Shown here one piece after another: positions 1 through 9,325 of a stretch of 64,000 nucleotides of DNA. Position numbers and translations under genes: made by a program. The notes beneath the pieces were generated by a model. That model saw nothing but the letters and a program-made list of their open reading frames with translations. It was not told the DNA's origin and made no database searches. Position 1 is the first letter of the stretch. Every line of letters starts with the position of its first letter. The DNA is from Chitinophaga eiseniae (GTDB lineage Bacteria > Bacteroidota > Bacteroidia > Chitinophagales > Chitinophagaceae), in NCBI RefSeq assembly GCF_900167135.1, contig NZ_FUWZ01000006.1:310001-374000 (forward strand). Reading direction: 5' to 3'.

Positions 1-1
1 G

Positions 2-85
2 GTGATGAAACTGTTCAATGTATTGGGCATCATCAAGCTGAAACCTGCGATGGTAACACCGGCAGGCATGAAAAAAGCCGCTTGA
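2..85 (+). CDS. C-terminal end of an unidentified protein (partial)
   Basis: The second forward frame is open from the window edge and ends in TGA at 83-85. The 27 residues visible are basic and hydrophobic (ending PAGMKKAA). They look like a normal protein tail and are followed by a strong terminator, so this is probably the end of a real gene whose body lies outside the window. Nothing in the fragment identifies the family. Confidence 0.5.
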   Translation: MMKLFNVLGIIKLKPAMVTPAGMKKAA

Positions 86-115
86 TCAACAACGTACAAT
101 CAATCTGTTACAATA

Positions 116-153
116 GAAAAATGTCTCACCGCAAGGGTGGGACATTTTTTTTA
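116..153 (+). terminator. Rho-independent terminator
   Basis: ATGTCTCACC pairs with GGTGGGACAT (one G-T wobble) around a GCAA tetraloop and runs straight into eight T residues. It closes the partial gene ending at 85 and isolates the operon starting at 215. Confidence 0.85.
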
Positions 154-214
154 TAGGCAGGGGATAAAAGAATAAAATTGTAATTTGGCACGGCGACTTA
201 CCCTGATCCCCATC

Positions 215-1102
215 ATGAAGTACATCAAATTACTCCGGCCCGCGCACTGGGCAAAGAACACCTTCCTGTTTATTCCGCTGTTTTTTGCCGGAGAGATCTT
301 CAATGTAGCCAAAGTACTGGAGCTGCTGCTCGCTTTTATGGCGTTTAGCATCACCGCCAGCAGTATTTATATTATCAATGATTACCAGGACATTGAGGCT
401 GACCGGCAACACCCGGTGAAATGTAAGCGGCCCCTGGCTTCCGGAGAAATATCCCGGCCGGCGGGACTGCTCATGTTCATTGGTTGCCTGGCAGTGGGCG
501 GTGCGCTGGCATGGATGGTGGGCGCCAAGTTCGCCTTTGTGCTGGGCATCTATTTTCTCATGAACCTGTTTTACAGCTTTGGGCTGAAAAACATCTCGAT
601 CCTGGACATCATCATCCTGGCTATCGGTTTTGTACTGAGGGTGAAAGCCGGCGGTATTGCCGGTGGCATCGCCATATCCGAATGGCTGATGGTAATGATC
701 TTCCTGCTGGCGCTGTTCATGGCGATCGCCAAACGCCGCGACGATGTACTGATCCGCCTGCAGTCAGGGCAGGAGATGCGCAAGGCTGCCAAAGGGTATA
801 ATCCGGATTTTCTCAATGTAATGCTGGCACTGGTGTCGGCGGTGATTATTGTGTGTTACCTGATGTATACCATGGCCCCGGAAACGCAGGTCCGCTTTCA
901 TACTTACCGTCTCTATTACACAACCCTTTTTGTAATTGGCGGATTATTACGATATTTGCAAATAACCTACGTGGAGAACAACACTGGTTCTCCCACCAAG
1001 ATCCTATATAAAGACCGTTTTATTCAATTAACCATACTCCTGTGGGTGCTGAGTTTTTATGTGCTGATTTATTGGCCCACTAATAAAGTTTTTTTTGAAT
1101 AA
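215..1102 (+). CDS. UbiA-family prenyltransferase, decaprenyl-phosphate phosphoribosyltransferase-like
   Basis: Polytopic membrane enzyme of 295 aa. The first aspartate-rich motif of the UbiA superfamily is clear (NDYQDIEAD, residues 55-63), followed by KCKRPLASGEI. The basic stretch AKRRDDV later fits the phosphate-binding second half. UbiA proteins that start with LLRPAHWAKN-type sequence and sit next to DprE1/DprE2 homologues transfer 5-phosphoribose from PRPP to a polyprenyl phosphate (Rv3806c type); that assignment rests mainly on context. The ATG at 215 was chosen over an upstream TTG at 185 because the protein family begins at MKYIKLLRP. Its TAA shares a base with the next ATG (TAATG at 1100-1104), so the two genes are translationally coupled. 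A 4-hydroxybenzoate-type quinone enzyme is the less likely alternative. Confidence 0.85.
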   Translation: MKYIKLLRPAHWAKNTFLFIPLFFAGEIFNVAKVLELLLAFMAFSITASSIYIINDYQDIEADRQHPVKCKRPLASGEISRPAGLLMFIGCLAVGGALAWMVGAKFAFVLGIYFLMNLFYSFGLKNISILDIIILAIGFVLRVKAGGIAGGIAISEWLMVMIFLLALFMAIAKRRDDVLIRLQSGQEMRKAAKGYNPDFLNVMLALVSAVIIVCYLMYTMAPETQVRFHTYRLYYTTLFVIGGLLRYLQITYVENNTGSPTKILYKDRFIQLTILLWVLSFYVLIYWPTNKVFFE

Positions 1103-2433
1103 TGCAAAAGCGGTTAGCTAACTGGGGTAATTACCCCGCCATCATATCAGAAGAAAGTGCTTATACGCAGGAAGAGCAGCTACGGTCGTTCGTAGTGGCT
1201 CATCATGGGTTTATTGCCCGCGGCAATGGCCGTTGTTACGGTGATGCTTCTCTGGGGAAGCACACCCTGTCGATGCTCAAATACGACAAGGTCCTCTCTT
1301 TCGATACCGTTGCCGGCGTATTGGAAACCCAGGCCGGCGTTACCCTGGACAAGATATTGGATATTATCGTTCCCAAAGGGTGGTTCCTGCCGGTAACACC
1401 GGGGACCAAGTTTATTACTGTCGGCGGAGCGGTAGCTTCTGATGTGCATGGTAAGAACCATCATATGGAAGGGGCTTTCTCCGGCCACATTACCGAGATG
1501 GATGTGATCACCGGCGACGGCCTCACCATCACCTGTTCCCCCGTGGCGCACGCCGACCTGTACTGGGCTACCTGCGGAGGAATGGGACTTACCGGGGTGA
1601 TCACCCGGGTAAAGTTCGGATTGAAAAAAATAGAGACGGCGTACATCAAACAGAAACAGATTAAAGCCCGGAACCTCGAAGAGGTGATACGGCTGTTTGA
1701 CGAATATAAACACTACACCTATTCCATGGCATGGATCGACTGCCTGCAGAAAGGAGATTCCTTTGGCCGCAGTATCCTGATCGTGGGAGAGCACGCCACC
1801 AAAGCGGACCTGAACGCCAAACAAGGTCAGGCCCCGCTGCAGCTGCCAGCCAAACCCCGGCTGACGGTACCGTTCAACCTGCCTTCTTTTATCCTGAATA
1901 CATTTACGGTAAAGGCTTTCAACTGGTTGTACTACGGTAAGAACTTTAAAAAGGAGATCAACAATGTGGTGCCTTATGAGCCGTTCTTCTACCCACTGGA
2001 TGCTATCCTGCACTGGAACCGTGGTTACGGGAAAGCGGGTTTCATACAATACCAGTTTGTACTGCCGCTGGAACAAAAAGAAGGGTTGGTCGCCATTCTC
2101 CGCCGTATCAGCGACAAAGGGTGGGGATCTTTCCTGGCAGTATTAAAAGTGTTTGGCCGGCAGGACTCCCTGATATCTTTCCCGATGGAAGGGTATACGC
2201 TGGCATTGGATTTCCCGGTACGAAAAGGGCTGTTCGCCTTTCTGGACGAGCTGGATGAGATCGTGTTGCAGTACGGTGGCCGTCTGTATCTTTCAAAAGA
2301 CGCCCGCATGAAGCAGGAGGTATTCTGGAAGAGTTACCCCAATGCCGGTCGTTTTGCGGAGATTGTAAACACCTACAATCCCGGTAAGCGGTTTGAGTCG
2401 CTCCAATCAGAAAGATTATTACTGACAAAATAG
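1102..2433 (+). CDS. FAD-binding oxidase, DprE1-like (decaprenylphosphoryl-ribose 2'-oxidase family)
   Basis: 443 aa. The N-terminal half is a PCMH/VAO FAD-binding fold with RGNGRCYGDAS (residues 40-50) and PVTPGTKFITVGGAVASDVHG (about 97-117), both typical of DprE1. YLSKDARM in the C-terminal part matches the region holding the catalytic lysine of mycobacterial DprE1. In the actinobacterial pathway DprE1 oxidises the 2'-OH of polyprenylphosphoryl-ribose to a keto intermediate. It overlaps the UbiA gene by one base and is followed at 26 bp by the DprE2-like reductase, which supports the pathway assignment. By remembered alignment, the position of the benzothiazinone-reactive cysteine (GWNVCVDF in mycobacteria) is Ala368 here (GYTLALDF). 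Confidence 0.88.
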   Translation: MQKRLANWGNYPAIISEESAYTQEEQLRSFVVAHHGFIARGNGRCYGDASLGKHTLSMLKYDKVLSFDTVAGVLETQAGVTLDKILDIIVPKGWFLPVTPGTKFITVGGAVASDVHGKNHHMEGAFSGHITEMDVITGDGLTITCSPVAHADLYWATCGGMGLTGVITRVKFGLKKIETAYIKQKQIKARNLEEVIRLFDEYKHYTYSMAWIDCLQKGDSFGRSILIVGEHATKADLNAKQGQAPLQLPAKPRLTVPFNLPSFILNTFTVKAFNWLYYGKNFKKEINNVVPYEPFFYPLDAILHWNRGYGKAGFIQYQFVLPLEQKEGLVAILRRISDKGWGSFLAVLKVFGRQDSLISFPMEGYTLALDFPVRKGLFAFLDELDEIVLQYGGRLYLSKDARMKQEVFWKSYPNAGRFAEIVNTYNPGKRFESLQSERLLLTK

Positions 2434-2459
2434 TTTCCCCTTATTAACCAAACACCTAC

Positions 2460-3191
2460 ATGCCGATAGTACTTCTTTTAGGCGCAGGCTCGGACATGGC
2501 AGTGGCCATTGCGCGCCGGTTTGCCGCCGCTCAATATAACGTACAACTGGCTGGCCGTCAGGCCGCTGCCCTGCAGCCATTGCAGCAGGACCTCCAGATA
2601 CGGTATGGTATAACCGCCTCCGTGCACACATTCGATGCAACCGCCTACGATACCCATGCTGCTTTTTATGCCACGCTTCCGGAGCCACCGGACGTTACTG
2701 TTTGTGCTTTTGGCTACCTGGGGGACCAGGAACAGGCGCAGCAAAACTGGACGGAAACAGCCCGCATCCTGGACACCAATTTCACCGGCGCCGTATCTAT
2801 ATTAAATGTAGTGGCCAATGCGTATGAAGCGAGGAAAGCTGGTACTATTGTCGGCATCAGTTCTGTGGCCGGTGAAAGGGGAAGGCAAAGCAATTATATA
2901 TACGGCAGCGCCAAGGCGGGGTTCACGGCTTACCTCAGCGGGCTGCGCAACCGGCTTTTTCGTAGTGGCGTACACGTGGTGAGCGTGCTGCCGGGGTTTG
3001 TGAATACCGCTATGACGCAGCATCTGACTCTGCCGCCACTGTTGACGGCGCAGCCGGAGCTGGTGGCCAATGCGGTGTTCAAAGCCGTGCAGCGTAAGAA
3101 AAATGTACTGTTTGTAAAATGGCCCTGGAAATATATTATGCTGATTATTAAGTTGATACCTGAGTTTATCTTTAAAAAATTAAAACTGTGA
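2460..3191 (+). CDS. SDR-family oxidoreductase, DprE2-like 2'-keto reductase
   Basis: 243 aa classical short-chain dehydrogenase. The nucleotide-binding glycine motif is near the start (LLLGAGSDMAVAIARRFA), the active-site YxxxK is YIYGSAK, and the preceding serine lies in GISSVAGERG. In the mycobacterial pathway DprE2 reduces the DprE1 product to polyprenylphosphoryl-arabinose with NADH. The GSDMA form of the glycine loop and the position directly after a DprE1 homologue are characteristic of that enzyme. The last bases overlap the GTG start of the HAD gene (GTGA at 3188-3191). A generic SDR acting on another keto-sugar lipid cannot be excluded. Confidence 0.85.
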   Translation: MPIVLLLGAGSDMAVAIARRFAAAQYNVQLAGRQAAALQPLQQDLQIRYGITASVHTFDATAYDTHAAFYATLPEPPDVTVCAFGYLGDQEQAQQNWTETARILDTNFTGAVSILNVVANAYEARKAGTIVGISSVAGERGRQSNYIYGSAKAGFTAYLSGLRNRLFRSGVHVVSVLPGFVNTAMTQHLTLPPLLTAQPELVANAVFKAVQRKKNVLFVKWPWKYIMLIIKLIPEFIFKKLKL

Positions 3192-3787
3192 CGGGTATTG
3201 CATTCTTCGATTTTGACGGCACGATCACCCACAGGGACACCCTATGGGAGATCATCCGTTTTCAGAAGGGAAGCGCCGCGCTGTACACCGGTATGGTCAG
3301 CCTGTTGCCGGGACTCGTCCGTTTTAAGTTAGGCAGGCGGACAGCGCAGGAAAGCAAAGAACAAGTGCTGCGGCACTTCTTTGGCGGCATGCAGGAGGCG
3401 CAGTTTACCGAGAATTGTCAGCGCTTCTGCCGCGAAAGGTTGCCGGCGCTGGTACGGGAACCGGCATTGACAGCTATCCGGAAACATCAGCAGCAGGGCC
3501 GGCAGGTGGTGGTGGTGACCGCTTCGGCCCGTGACTGGGTGGCGCCCTGGTGTGAGACGCTGGGGGTTGACTGTATTGCCAGCAATCTCGAAGTGGCCGA
3601 CGGCCTGATCACCGGCAGGCTCTCCGGTGTCAACTGCAACGGCCAGGAGAAAGTAGTCCGCATCCGGCAGCAGTTTAACCTTTACGACTATACGGATATC
3701 TATGCTTATGGCGACACTAACGGCGACAGACCCATGTTGGCACTAGCGCAATACCCCGTATATAAACCTTTCAGAAATAAAGGATAA
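3188..3787 (+). CDS. HAD-IB family phosphatase
   Basis: 199 aa. It carries the HAD catalytic DxD motif at the N terminus (FFDFDGTITHRDT), a motif II serine/threonine region (VVVVTASARDW), and a C-terminal GDTNGDRPML acidic motif III/IV. Size and motifs fit the HAD-IB (SerB-like) branch. The start is the GTG at 3188 overlapping the previous stop, because the DFDGT motif lies only about ten residues inside. In mycobacteria the phosphate of decaprenylphosphoryl-5-phosphoribose is removed by a PAP2-type enzyme, absent from this operon. The HAD protein may fill that step; this is inferred from context. Confidence 0.85.
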   Translation: MTGIAFFDFDGTITHRDTLWEIIRFQKGSAALYTGMVSLLPGLVRFKLGRRTAQESKEQVLRHFFGGMQEAQFTENCQRFCRERLPALVREPALTAIRKHQQQGRQVVVVTASARDWVAPWCETLGVDCIASNLEVADGLITGRLSGVNCNGQEKVVRIRQQFNLYDYTDIYAYGDTNGDRPMLALAQYPVYKPFRNKG

Positions 3788-3810
3788 CACCTCCTTATAA
3801 CAGATACAGT

Positions 3811-5546
<1,736 letters not shown>

Positions 5547-5564
5547 TGTATTGAAGTACGATAG

Positions 5565-5595
5565 AAAACGGCGCCAAGGACGGTGCCGTTTTTAT
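5565..5595 (+). terminator. Rho-independent terminator of the arabinose-donor-like operon
   Basis: AACGGCGCC pairs with GGTGCCGTT (one wobble) around AAGGAC and is followed by TTTTATTTTA. It lies 63 bp after the last gene of the operon. Confidence 0.8.
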
Positions 5596-5699
5596 TTTAT
5601 CTTATAGCCATCCGTAACCAGGTTGTCATGTTTGTCAATTATCTGCTGGTAGCGTAGCATAACCTACTGAAACACCGGCTGTTTACCTCGCTCAACTTA

Positions 5700-5898
5700 A
5701 TTGGTATATCTACCGGGGAGCTGCAGCGGGGTATGCGTATCAATGCTGTTAGCCCGGGGTTTGGCGGCGGATTCTGCCGGCGCTGTCGGGCATCTGTTTC
5801 CCGGATTTAATCCGGTGCCGATGAGCAGGTTGGTGAATACTTATTTGAGGACCATCGAAGGGGTAATTACAGGGCAGGTGGTAAGGGTACATGAATGA
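5700..5898 (+). pseudogene. Remnant of a short-chain dehydrogenase (C-terminal part, frameshifted)
   Basis: In one frame, bases 5727-5755 encode RGMRINAVSPG, the standard SDR segment after the YxxxK helix. At about 5755-5760 the reading frame shifts and the remainder continues in another frame as GHLFPGFNPVPMSRLVNTYL followed by RTIEGVITGQVVRVHE and a stop at 5896-5898. That tail is the usual ending of small Bacteroidota SDR proteins. The N-terminal two thirds, including the glycine motif and active site, are not recognisable upstream. This is a decayed gene fragment. Confidence 0.65.
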
Positions 5899-6325
5899 TA
5901 AACCGTGTTTTGTCCACCCCGGAATGATCTTCCCGACCTTCCGTAAATGTTAAATTTGTAGGTAGAGGACGACAAATGTCGTTCTTTTTTTTATTTCGTT
6001 TGTCGCCATTTTTGTAAGGTGTAAGCGACAAATGTCAGTTCTTATTGAAGTCTTCATCAGAAACGATCAGGTCATTATGTCATAATAATCCTGGCTTTCC
6101 ATAAGCGTGCCCTGACAGACTATGTCCCCAATAATTAATTCAAAAAAATATTTGTATATTTATTAATATATTTATATTTTGTATTTGTAAATTCATATAG
6201 ATATTTCCGTTTTTTAGTGTATTATTGCTGCCGTCCGCTATTCAGCACAACAGGAGACAGGCACTTCCAAAAACGATCTTCCCCCTAAACGAAATCTGCC
6301 TTAAAATACTATTACTGTTACAAGT
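5899..6325. other. AT-rich intergenic DNA with two copies of a short imperfect palindrome
   Basis: No coding frame is convincing here. Two copies of CGACAAATGTC followed by GTTCTT-like sequence occur at 5970-5980 and 6026-6036, with a partial inverted copy (TTTGTCG) at about 5999-6005. The form ACAnnTGT is that of BlaI/MecI/CopY-type operators, but no such regulator is in the window. From 6130 to 6220 the sequence is extremely AT-rich with several TATTTG-like stretches that could serve as promoter elements. Confidence 0.4.
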
Positions 6326-6360
6326 AAACAGCCATTTGGAATGGCTGTTTTTTATTTTTT
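6326..6360 (+). terminator. Strong rho-independent terminator without a visible upstream gene
   Basis: AAACAGCCATT pairs perfectly with AATGGCTGTTT around a TGG loop, followed by TTTATTTTTT. The nearest upstream coding sequence is the SDR relic more than 400 bp away. It may end a small RNA transcribed from the AT-rich region, or it may be left over from a lost gene. Confidence 0.75.
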
Positions 6361-6486
6361 AATAGATTGATTTTGAATATTTTTTATTGATTATGATGAA
6401 GTAGTAGTTTAAGTTGCTGAAACCACGGCAAAGCTTCCTGTTTTTATTAACTACCAAAATTAATTTTACTGGTTAATTTAATGCCT

Positions 6487-6494
6487 TACATTTG
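6487..6494 (+). promoter_or_regulatory. Bacteroidota -7 promoter element for the CGNR-EamA operon
   Basis: TACATTTG matches TAnnTTTG exactly. A T-rich TTTT lies 19 bases upstream in the -33 position. Transcription would begin near 6500, which rules out the ATG at 6481 as translation start and favours the ATG at 6523 or 6529. Confidence 0.55.
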
Positions 6495-6522
6495 TGCAGA
6501 GGACCATTTTAAACAACTGTTT

Positions 6523-7143
6523 ATGTCTATGGAAAAAAGCATCTCCACTTTACGGTTTGACGGCGGGATACTGTGTCTGGATTTTGTGAACACGATTAGT
6601 AACCGAAACAAGCCTGTGCTCTTTGACTACCTCCCCGGTTTTAAGGAACTATTGGAATGGTATGATCGCACAGGAGTAATTACTGCCAAAGTGTCTCATA
6701 CTTTGGAACGGCTGGCGAAGGGGTACCCTCAAAAAGCGGCGGTCGTTTTTGACAAATGCATCGCACTCCGGGAGTTGTTATTAAGGCTCTTTACTGCTGC
6801 TATCCATCGGAAAGCACCCGACCCTTCAGACATTGTTTTATTCAATACCTATGTGGCCGATGCATATGCTAACATCGAGGTTGCATGGAGACCGGCGCAA
6901 CGGCAGGGGGAACTTTTGTTCAACGCTCCGGCGTTGGAGCAGTTGACCTGGTGGCTGGTAAAGTCGGCCCTTGAATTGTACACCGGAAAAAGCCTGCAAC
7001 AGGTCCGTCAATGCCCGGCCTGTGGATGGTTGTTCCTCGACAAAAGCCGTAACGGCTCCCGGAAGTGGTGCAGTATGAGTGTTTGTGGTGATATTCATAA
7101 AGTACAGCAATTTCATCAGCGTAATAAAAAGAAAACAAAATGA
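6523..7143 (+). CDS. CGNR zinc-finger domain protein (ABATE domain), probable transcriptional regulator
   Basis: About 206 aa. The N-terminal ABATE-type region contains LRFDGGILCLDFVNTIS, and the C-terminal finger has CPACGWLFLD, then RKWCSMSVCGD, so all four zinc-ligand cysteines are present. The finger reads CGDIHK where the family name motif is CGNR, a mild deviation also seen in relatives. CGNR proteins usually regulate an adjacent gene; here the stop codon overlaps the ATG of an EamA transporter (ATGA at 7140-7143), so the pair is co-transcribed. The start was moved inside because a promoter element covers the first possible ATG. Confidence 0.8.
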   Translation: MSMEKSISTLRFDGGILCLDFVNTISNRNKPVLFDYLPGFKELLEWYDRTGVITAKVSHTLERLAKGYPQKAAVVFDKCIALRELLLRLFTAAIHRKAPDPSDIVLFNTYVADAYANIEVAWRPAQRQGELLFNAPALEQLTWWLVKSALELYTGKSLQQVRQCPACGWLFLDKSRNGSRKWCSMSVCGDIHKVQQFHQRNKKKTK

Positions 7144-8045
7144 CCACGTCATCAGCACCTGCCAGCTATAGCTCAAAGACTTTCCTTTACCTGCTGGCAG
7201 TATATATTATTTGGGGATCTACCTACCTCGGATTGAAGATCGCCACGGAAACCGTACCTCCTTTTTTATTGTCTGCGCTTCGCTTTTTTGTTGCCGGTGG
7301 TATCCTTCTGGCAATTGGTTATTCGAAAGAGCGGCGTATTCCCACCCGCCAGCAACTGTTGTCTGCTATCTTCGTGGGCGTGTTGCTGATAGGTATCGGC
7401 AATACAACCGTGGCGCTGGCGGTACACCACATGCCGTCAGGTTTGGTAGCTTTACTGGTGGCCGCCATGCCGGCCTGGTTCGTGGGGCTGGACTGGGCCT
7501 TTTTCAGTAAGAAGCGCCCTTCGCTGCTGACCGCGCTGGGAATTGTGCTGGGGTTTGTGGGGCTGTTTCTGTTATTCAATCCTTTTGCTGCAGCTCATGC
7601 TACGCGTAGTTTTCCGTTATGGCCTATTCTTGTAGTGGTGACAGGAAGCATTAGTTGGGCTACCGGTTCGTTGCTTGTACAACGATTGTCCATGCCAACG
7701 CAGATGATCAGCACCGCGATACAGATGCTTGCTGGTGGCGCTTTCTCCTTGCTGGTCAGTGCTTTACTGGAGCCTGGTGCTTGGGGCACACTACCGGGGA
7801 TGTCTCAACGTAGTTGGCTGGCCTATATTTATCTTGTCATGATCGGTTCCCTCATAGGGTACACCTCTTACAGCTGGCTTACCCGGAATGCGCCGCCACG
7901 GCTCACGTCGACCTATGCCTATGTGAATCCGGTAGTCGCTATGTTCCTCGGATGGGCCATCGGCAATGAAGTGGTTGACAGCATGGTGGGTGCGTCGGCA
8001 GCCATCGTGATCGCTGGTGTAGTGCTGATGACGTTAAAAAAGTAA
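7140..8045 (+). CDS. EamA/DMT-superfamily permease
   Basis: 301 aa with ten hydrophobic helices arranged as two EamA repeats. The first repeat begins LAVYIIWGSTYLGLKIA and the second begins near GSISWATGSLLVQRL, both typical of RhaT/YedA-like drug/metabolite transporters. Substrate cannot be told. It is translationally coupled to the CGNR regulator, suggesting the regulator controls its expression. A Gfo/Idh oxidoreductase follows at 36 bp and may be in the same transcript. Confidence 0.9.
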   Translation: MTTSSAPASYSSKTFLYLLAVYIIWGSTYLGLKIATETVPPFLLSALRFFVAGGILLAIGYSKERRIPTRQQLLSAIFVGVLLIGIGNTTVALAVHHMPSGLVALLVAAMPAWFVGLDWAFFSKKRPSLLTALGIVLGFVGLFLLFNPFAAAHATRSFPLWPILVVVTGSISWATGSLLVQRLSMPTQMISTAIQMLAGGAFSLLVSALLEPGAWGTLPGMSQRSWLAYIYLVMIGSLIGYTSYSWLTRNAPPRLTSTYAYVNPVVAMFLGWAIGNEVVDSMVGASAAIVIAGVVLMTLKK

Positions 8046-8081
8046 TTTGTATTTTGTCGGGATAATCATATCGATATTATT

Positions 8082-9038
8082 ATGGACAGGATCAATTGGG
8101 GCATCATTGGATGCGGGAATGTGACAGAAGTAAAAAGCGGACCGGGTTTCCGGCTGGCCGCCAACAGCGATGTAGTGGCCGTCATGCGCCGGAACAAGGA
8201 ACTGGCGCAGGATTATGCGAAGCGCCACCAGGTGGACCGTTATTATGATGATGCTTATGACTTGTTGCAGGACCCTCATGTAAATGCTGTTTATATAGCC
8301 ACGCCGCCTGGCAGTCACGAAGAATATGCCCTTGCGGCCATAGGGAAGGGCTTGCCGGTTTACATAGAAAAGCCGGTTGCCATAGATCTGGCGGCTGCCC
8401 GTCGTATAGCCGCTGCGGTGAGTGCAGCCGGTGTTCGTGCCAGTGTGGCGCACTACCGCCGGCGCCTGCCTGCTTTCGTTGCCGTGAAACAGTGGCTGGC
8501 CGAAGGCCGCATTGGCCAGGTACGCACCGCGGAGCTGCGCCTCCGGAAAAATGCCCCGAAAGAAAATGCCGGTTGGCGCCTGGATCCTGCCTTGTCGGGC
8601 GGTGGCCACTTCCATGACCTGGCGCCACACCAGCTGGATATCCTCCTGTATTATTTCGGAGAACCTGTCCGGGTAACCGGTACCAGTACCGGAACTGATC
8701 CGCGTATAGCCGACCAGGTAAGCGGACAGATACTATTTTCCGACGGCGTACGCTTTAATGGTAGCTGGAACTTCACCGCACCTGCAGGAGAAGAGGAAGA
8801 TAACTGTATCCTCACGGGAGATGCCGGTACTATCCGGTTTCATTTCTTCCGGGATTTTCATCTGGCAGAGCTGGAGACAGCCGCCGGAACGGAGCATTTC
8901 AATTTTGATACGCCGGCTAACGTACAGGCGCCTCTTATTGCTGAAGTGGTGCAATATTTCCGCGGTGAGGGGACTAATCCCTCTTCGGTGGAAGATGCCG
9001 TTAAGGGCATGCAGCTAATGGAACAACTGCTCGGTTGA
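8082..9038 (+). CDS. Gfo/Idh/MocA-family NAD(P)-dependent oxidoreductase
   Basis: 318 aa. An N-terminal Rossmann fold shows GIIGCGNVTEV at residues 7-17 and the family EKP motif occurs as YIEKPVAIDL near residue 95. The C-terminal half (GGHFHDLAPHQLDIL) supplies the HxxxD-like catalytic region of the C-terminal alpha/beta domain. Members oxidise or reduce sugars and cyclitols; the substrate is not predictable. The length is slightly short for the family but ends normally. Confidence 0.88.
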   Translation: MDRINWGIIGCGNVTEVKSGPGFRLAANSDVVAVMRRNKELAQDYAKRHQVDRYYDDAYDLLQDPHVNAVYIATPPGSHEEYALAAIGKGLPVYIEKPVAIDLAAARRIAAAVSAAGVRASVAHYRRRLPAFVAVKQWLAEGRIGQVRTAELRLRKNAPKENAGWRLDPALSGGGHFHDLAPHQLDILLYYFGEPVRVTGTSTGTDPRIADQVSGQILFSDGVRFNGSWNFTAPAGEEEDNCILTGDAGTIRFHFFRDFHLAELETAAGTEHFNFDTPANVQAPLIAEVVQYFRGEGTNPSSVEDAVKGMQLMEQLLG

Positions 9039-9325
9039 CAAATACCTTTTATATTTATATGTGTTGAAACCCCTGCGTAGCAAGTATTTCGCAGGAAGGG
9101 GAGATATTTCCCTTTCTTTTGCCCCTGAAAATCACTATATTGCGAAGATCACACTTTGCAGGAAATCCCGCTGTCCAACTCCGGATAGTCCCTGTTGATG
9201 AACCACAGCCGCTTTAGCAGCATTATATTTATTTATATGTATCGGTTCCGCTCTTTTGGGTGTGCTATTTGTTTTTGTTGCTGCGCACAAATCACGTAAT
9301 TGATAATTAGAGATATAAACTGACT
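9039..9325. other. Intergenic region with a terminator-like hairpin and a short reverse ORF
   Basis: A hairpin at 9070-9101 (CCCCTGCG with CGCAGG and GGGG) could end the Gfo/Idh transcript, though its T tract is interrupted. On the reverse strand 9149-9223 encodes a 24-residue peptide beginning MLLKRLWFINRDYPEL, which resembles the peptide encoded at 16592-16672. No exact TAnnTTTG element was found directly before otsAB. Confidence 0.35.

Noticed and set aside
185..214. TTG start of the UbiA gene
   Set aside because: The ATG at 215 gives the normal family N terminus.
1180..2076. Long reverse-strand reading frame of 298 codons inside the DprE1-like gene
   Set aside because: It is antisense to a gene with clear motifs, has no family resemblance and no promoter or ribosome-binding site.
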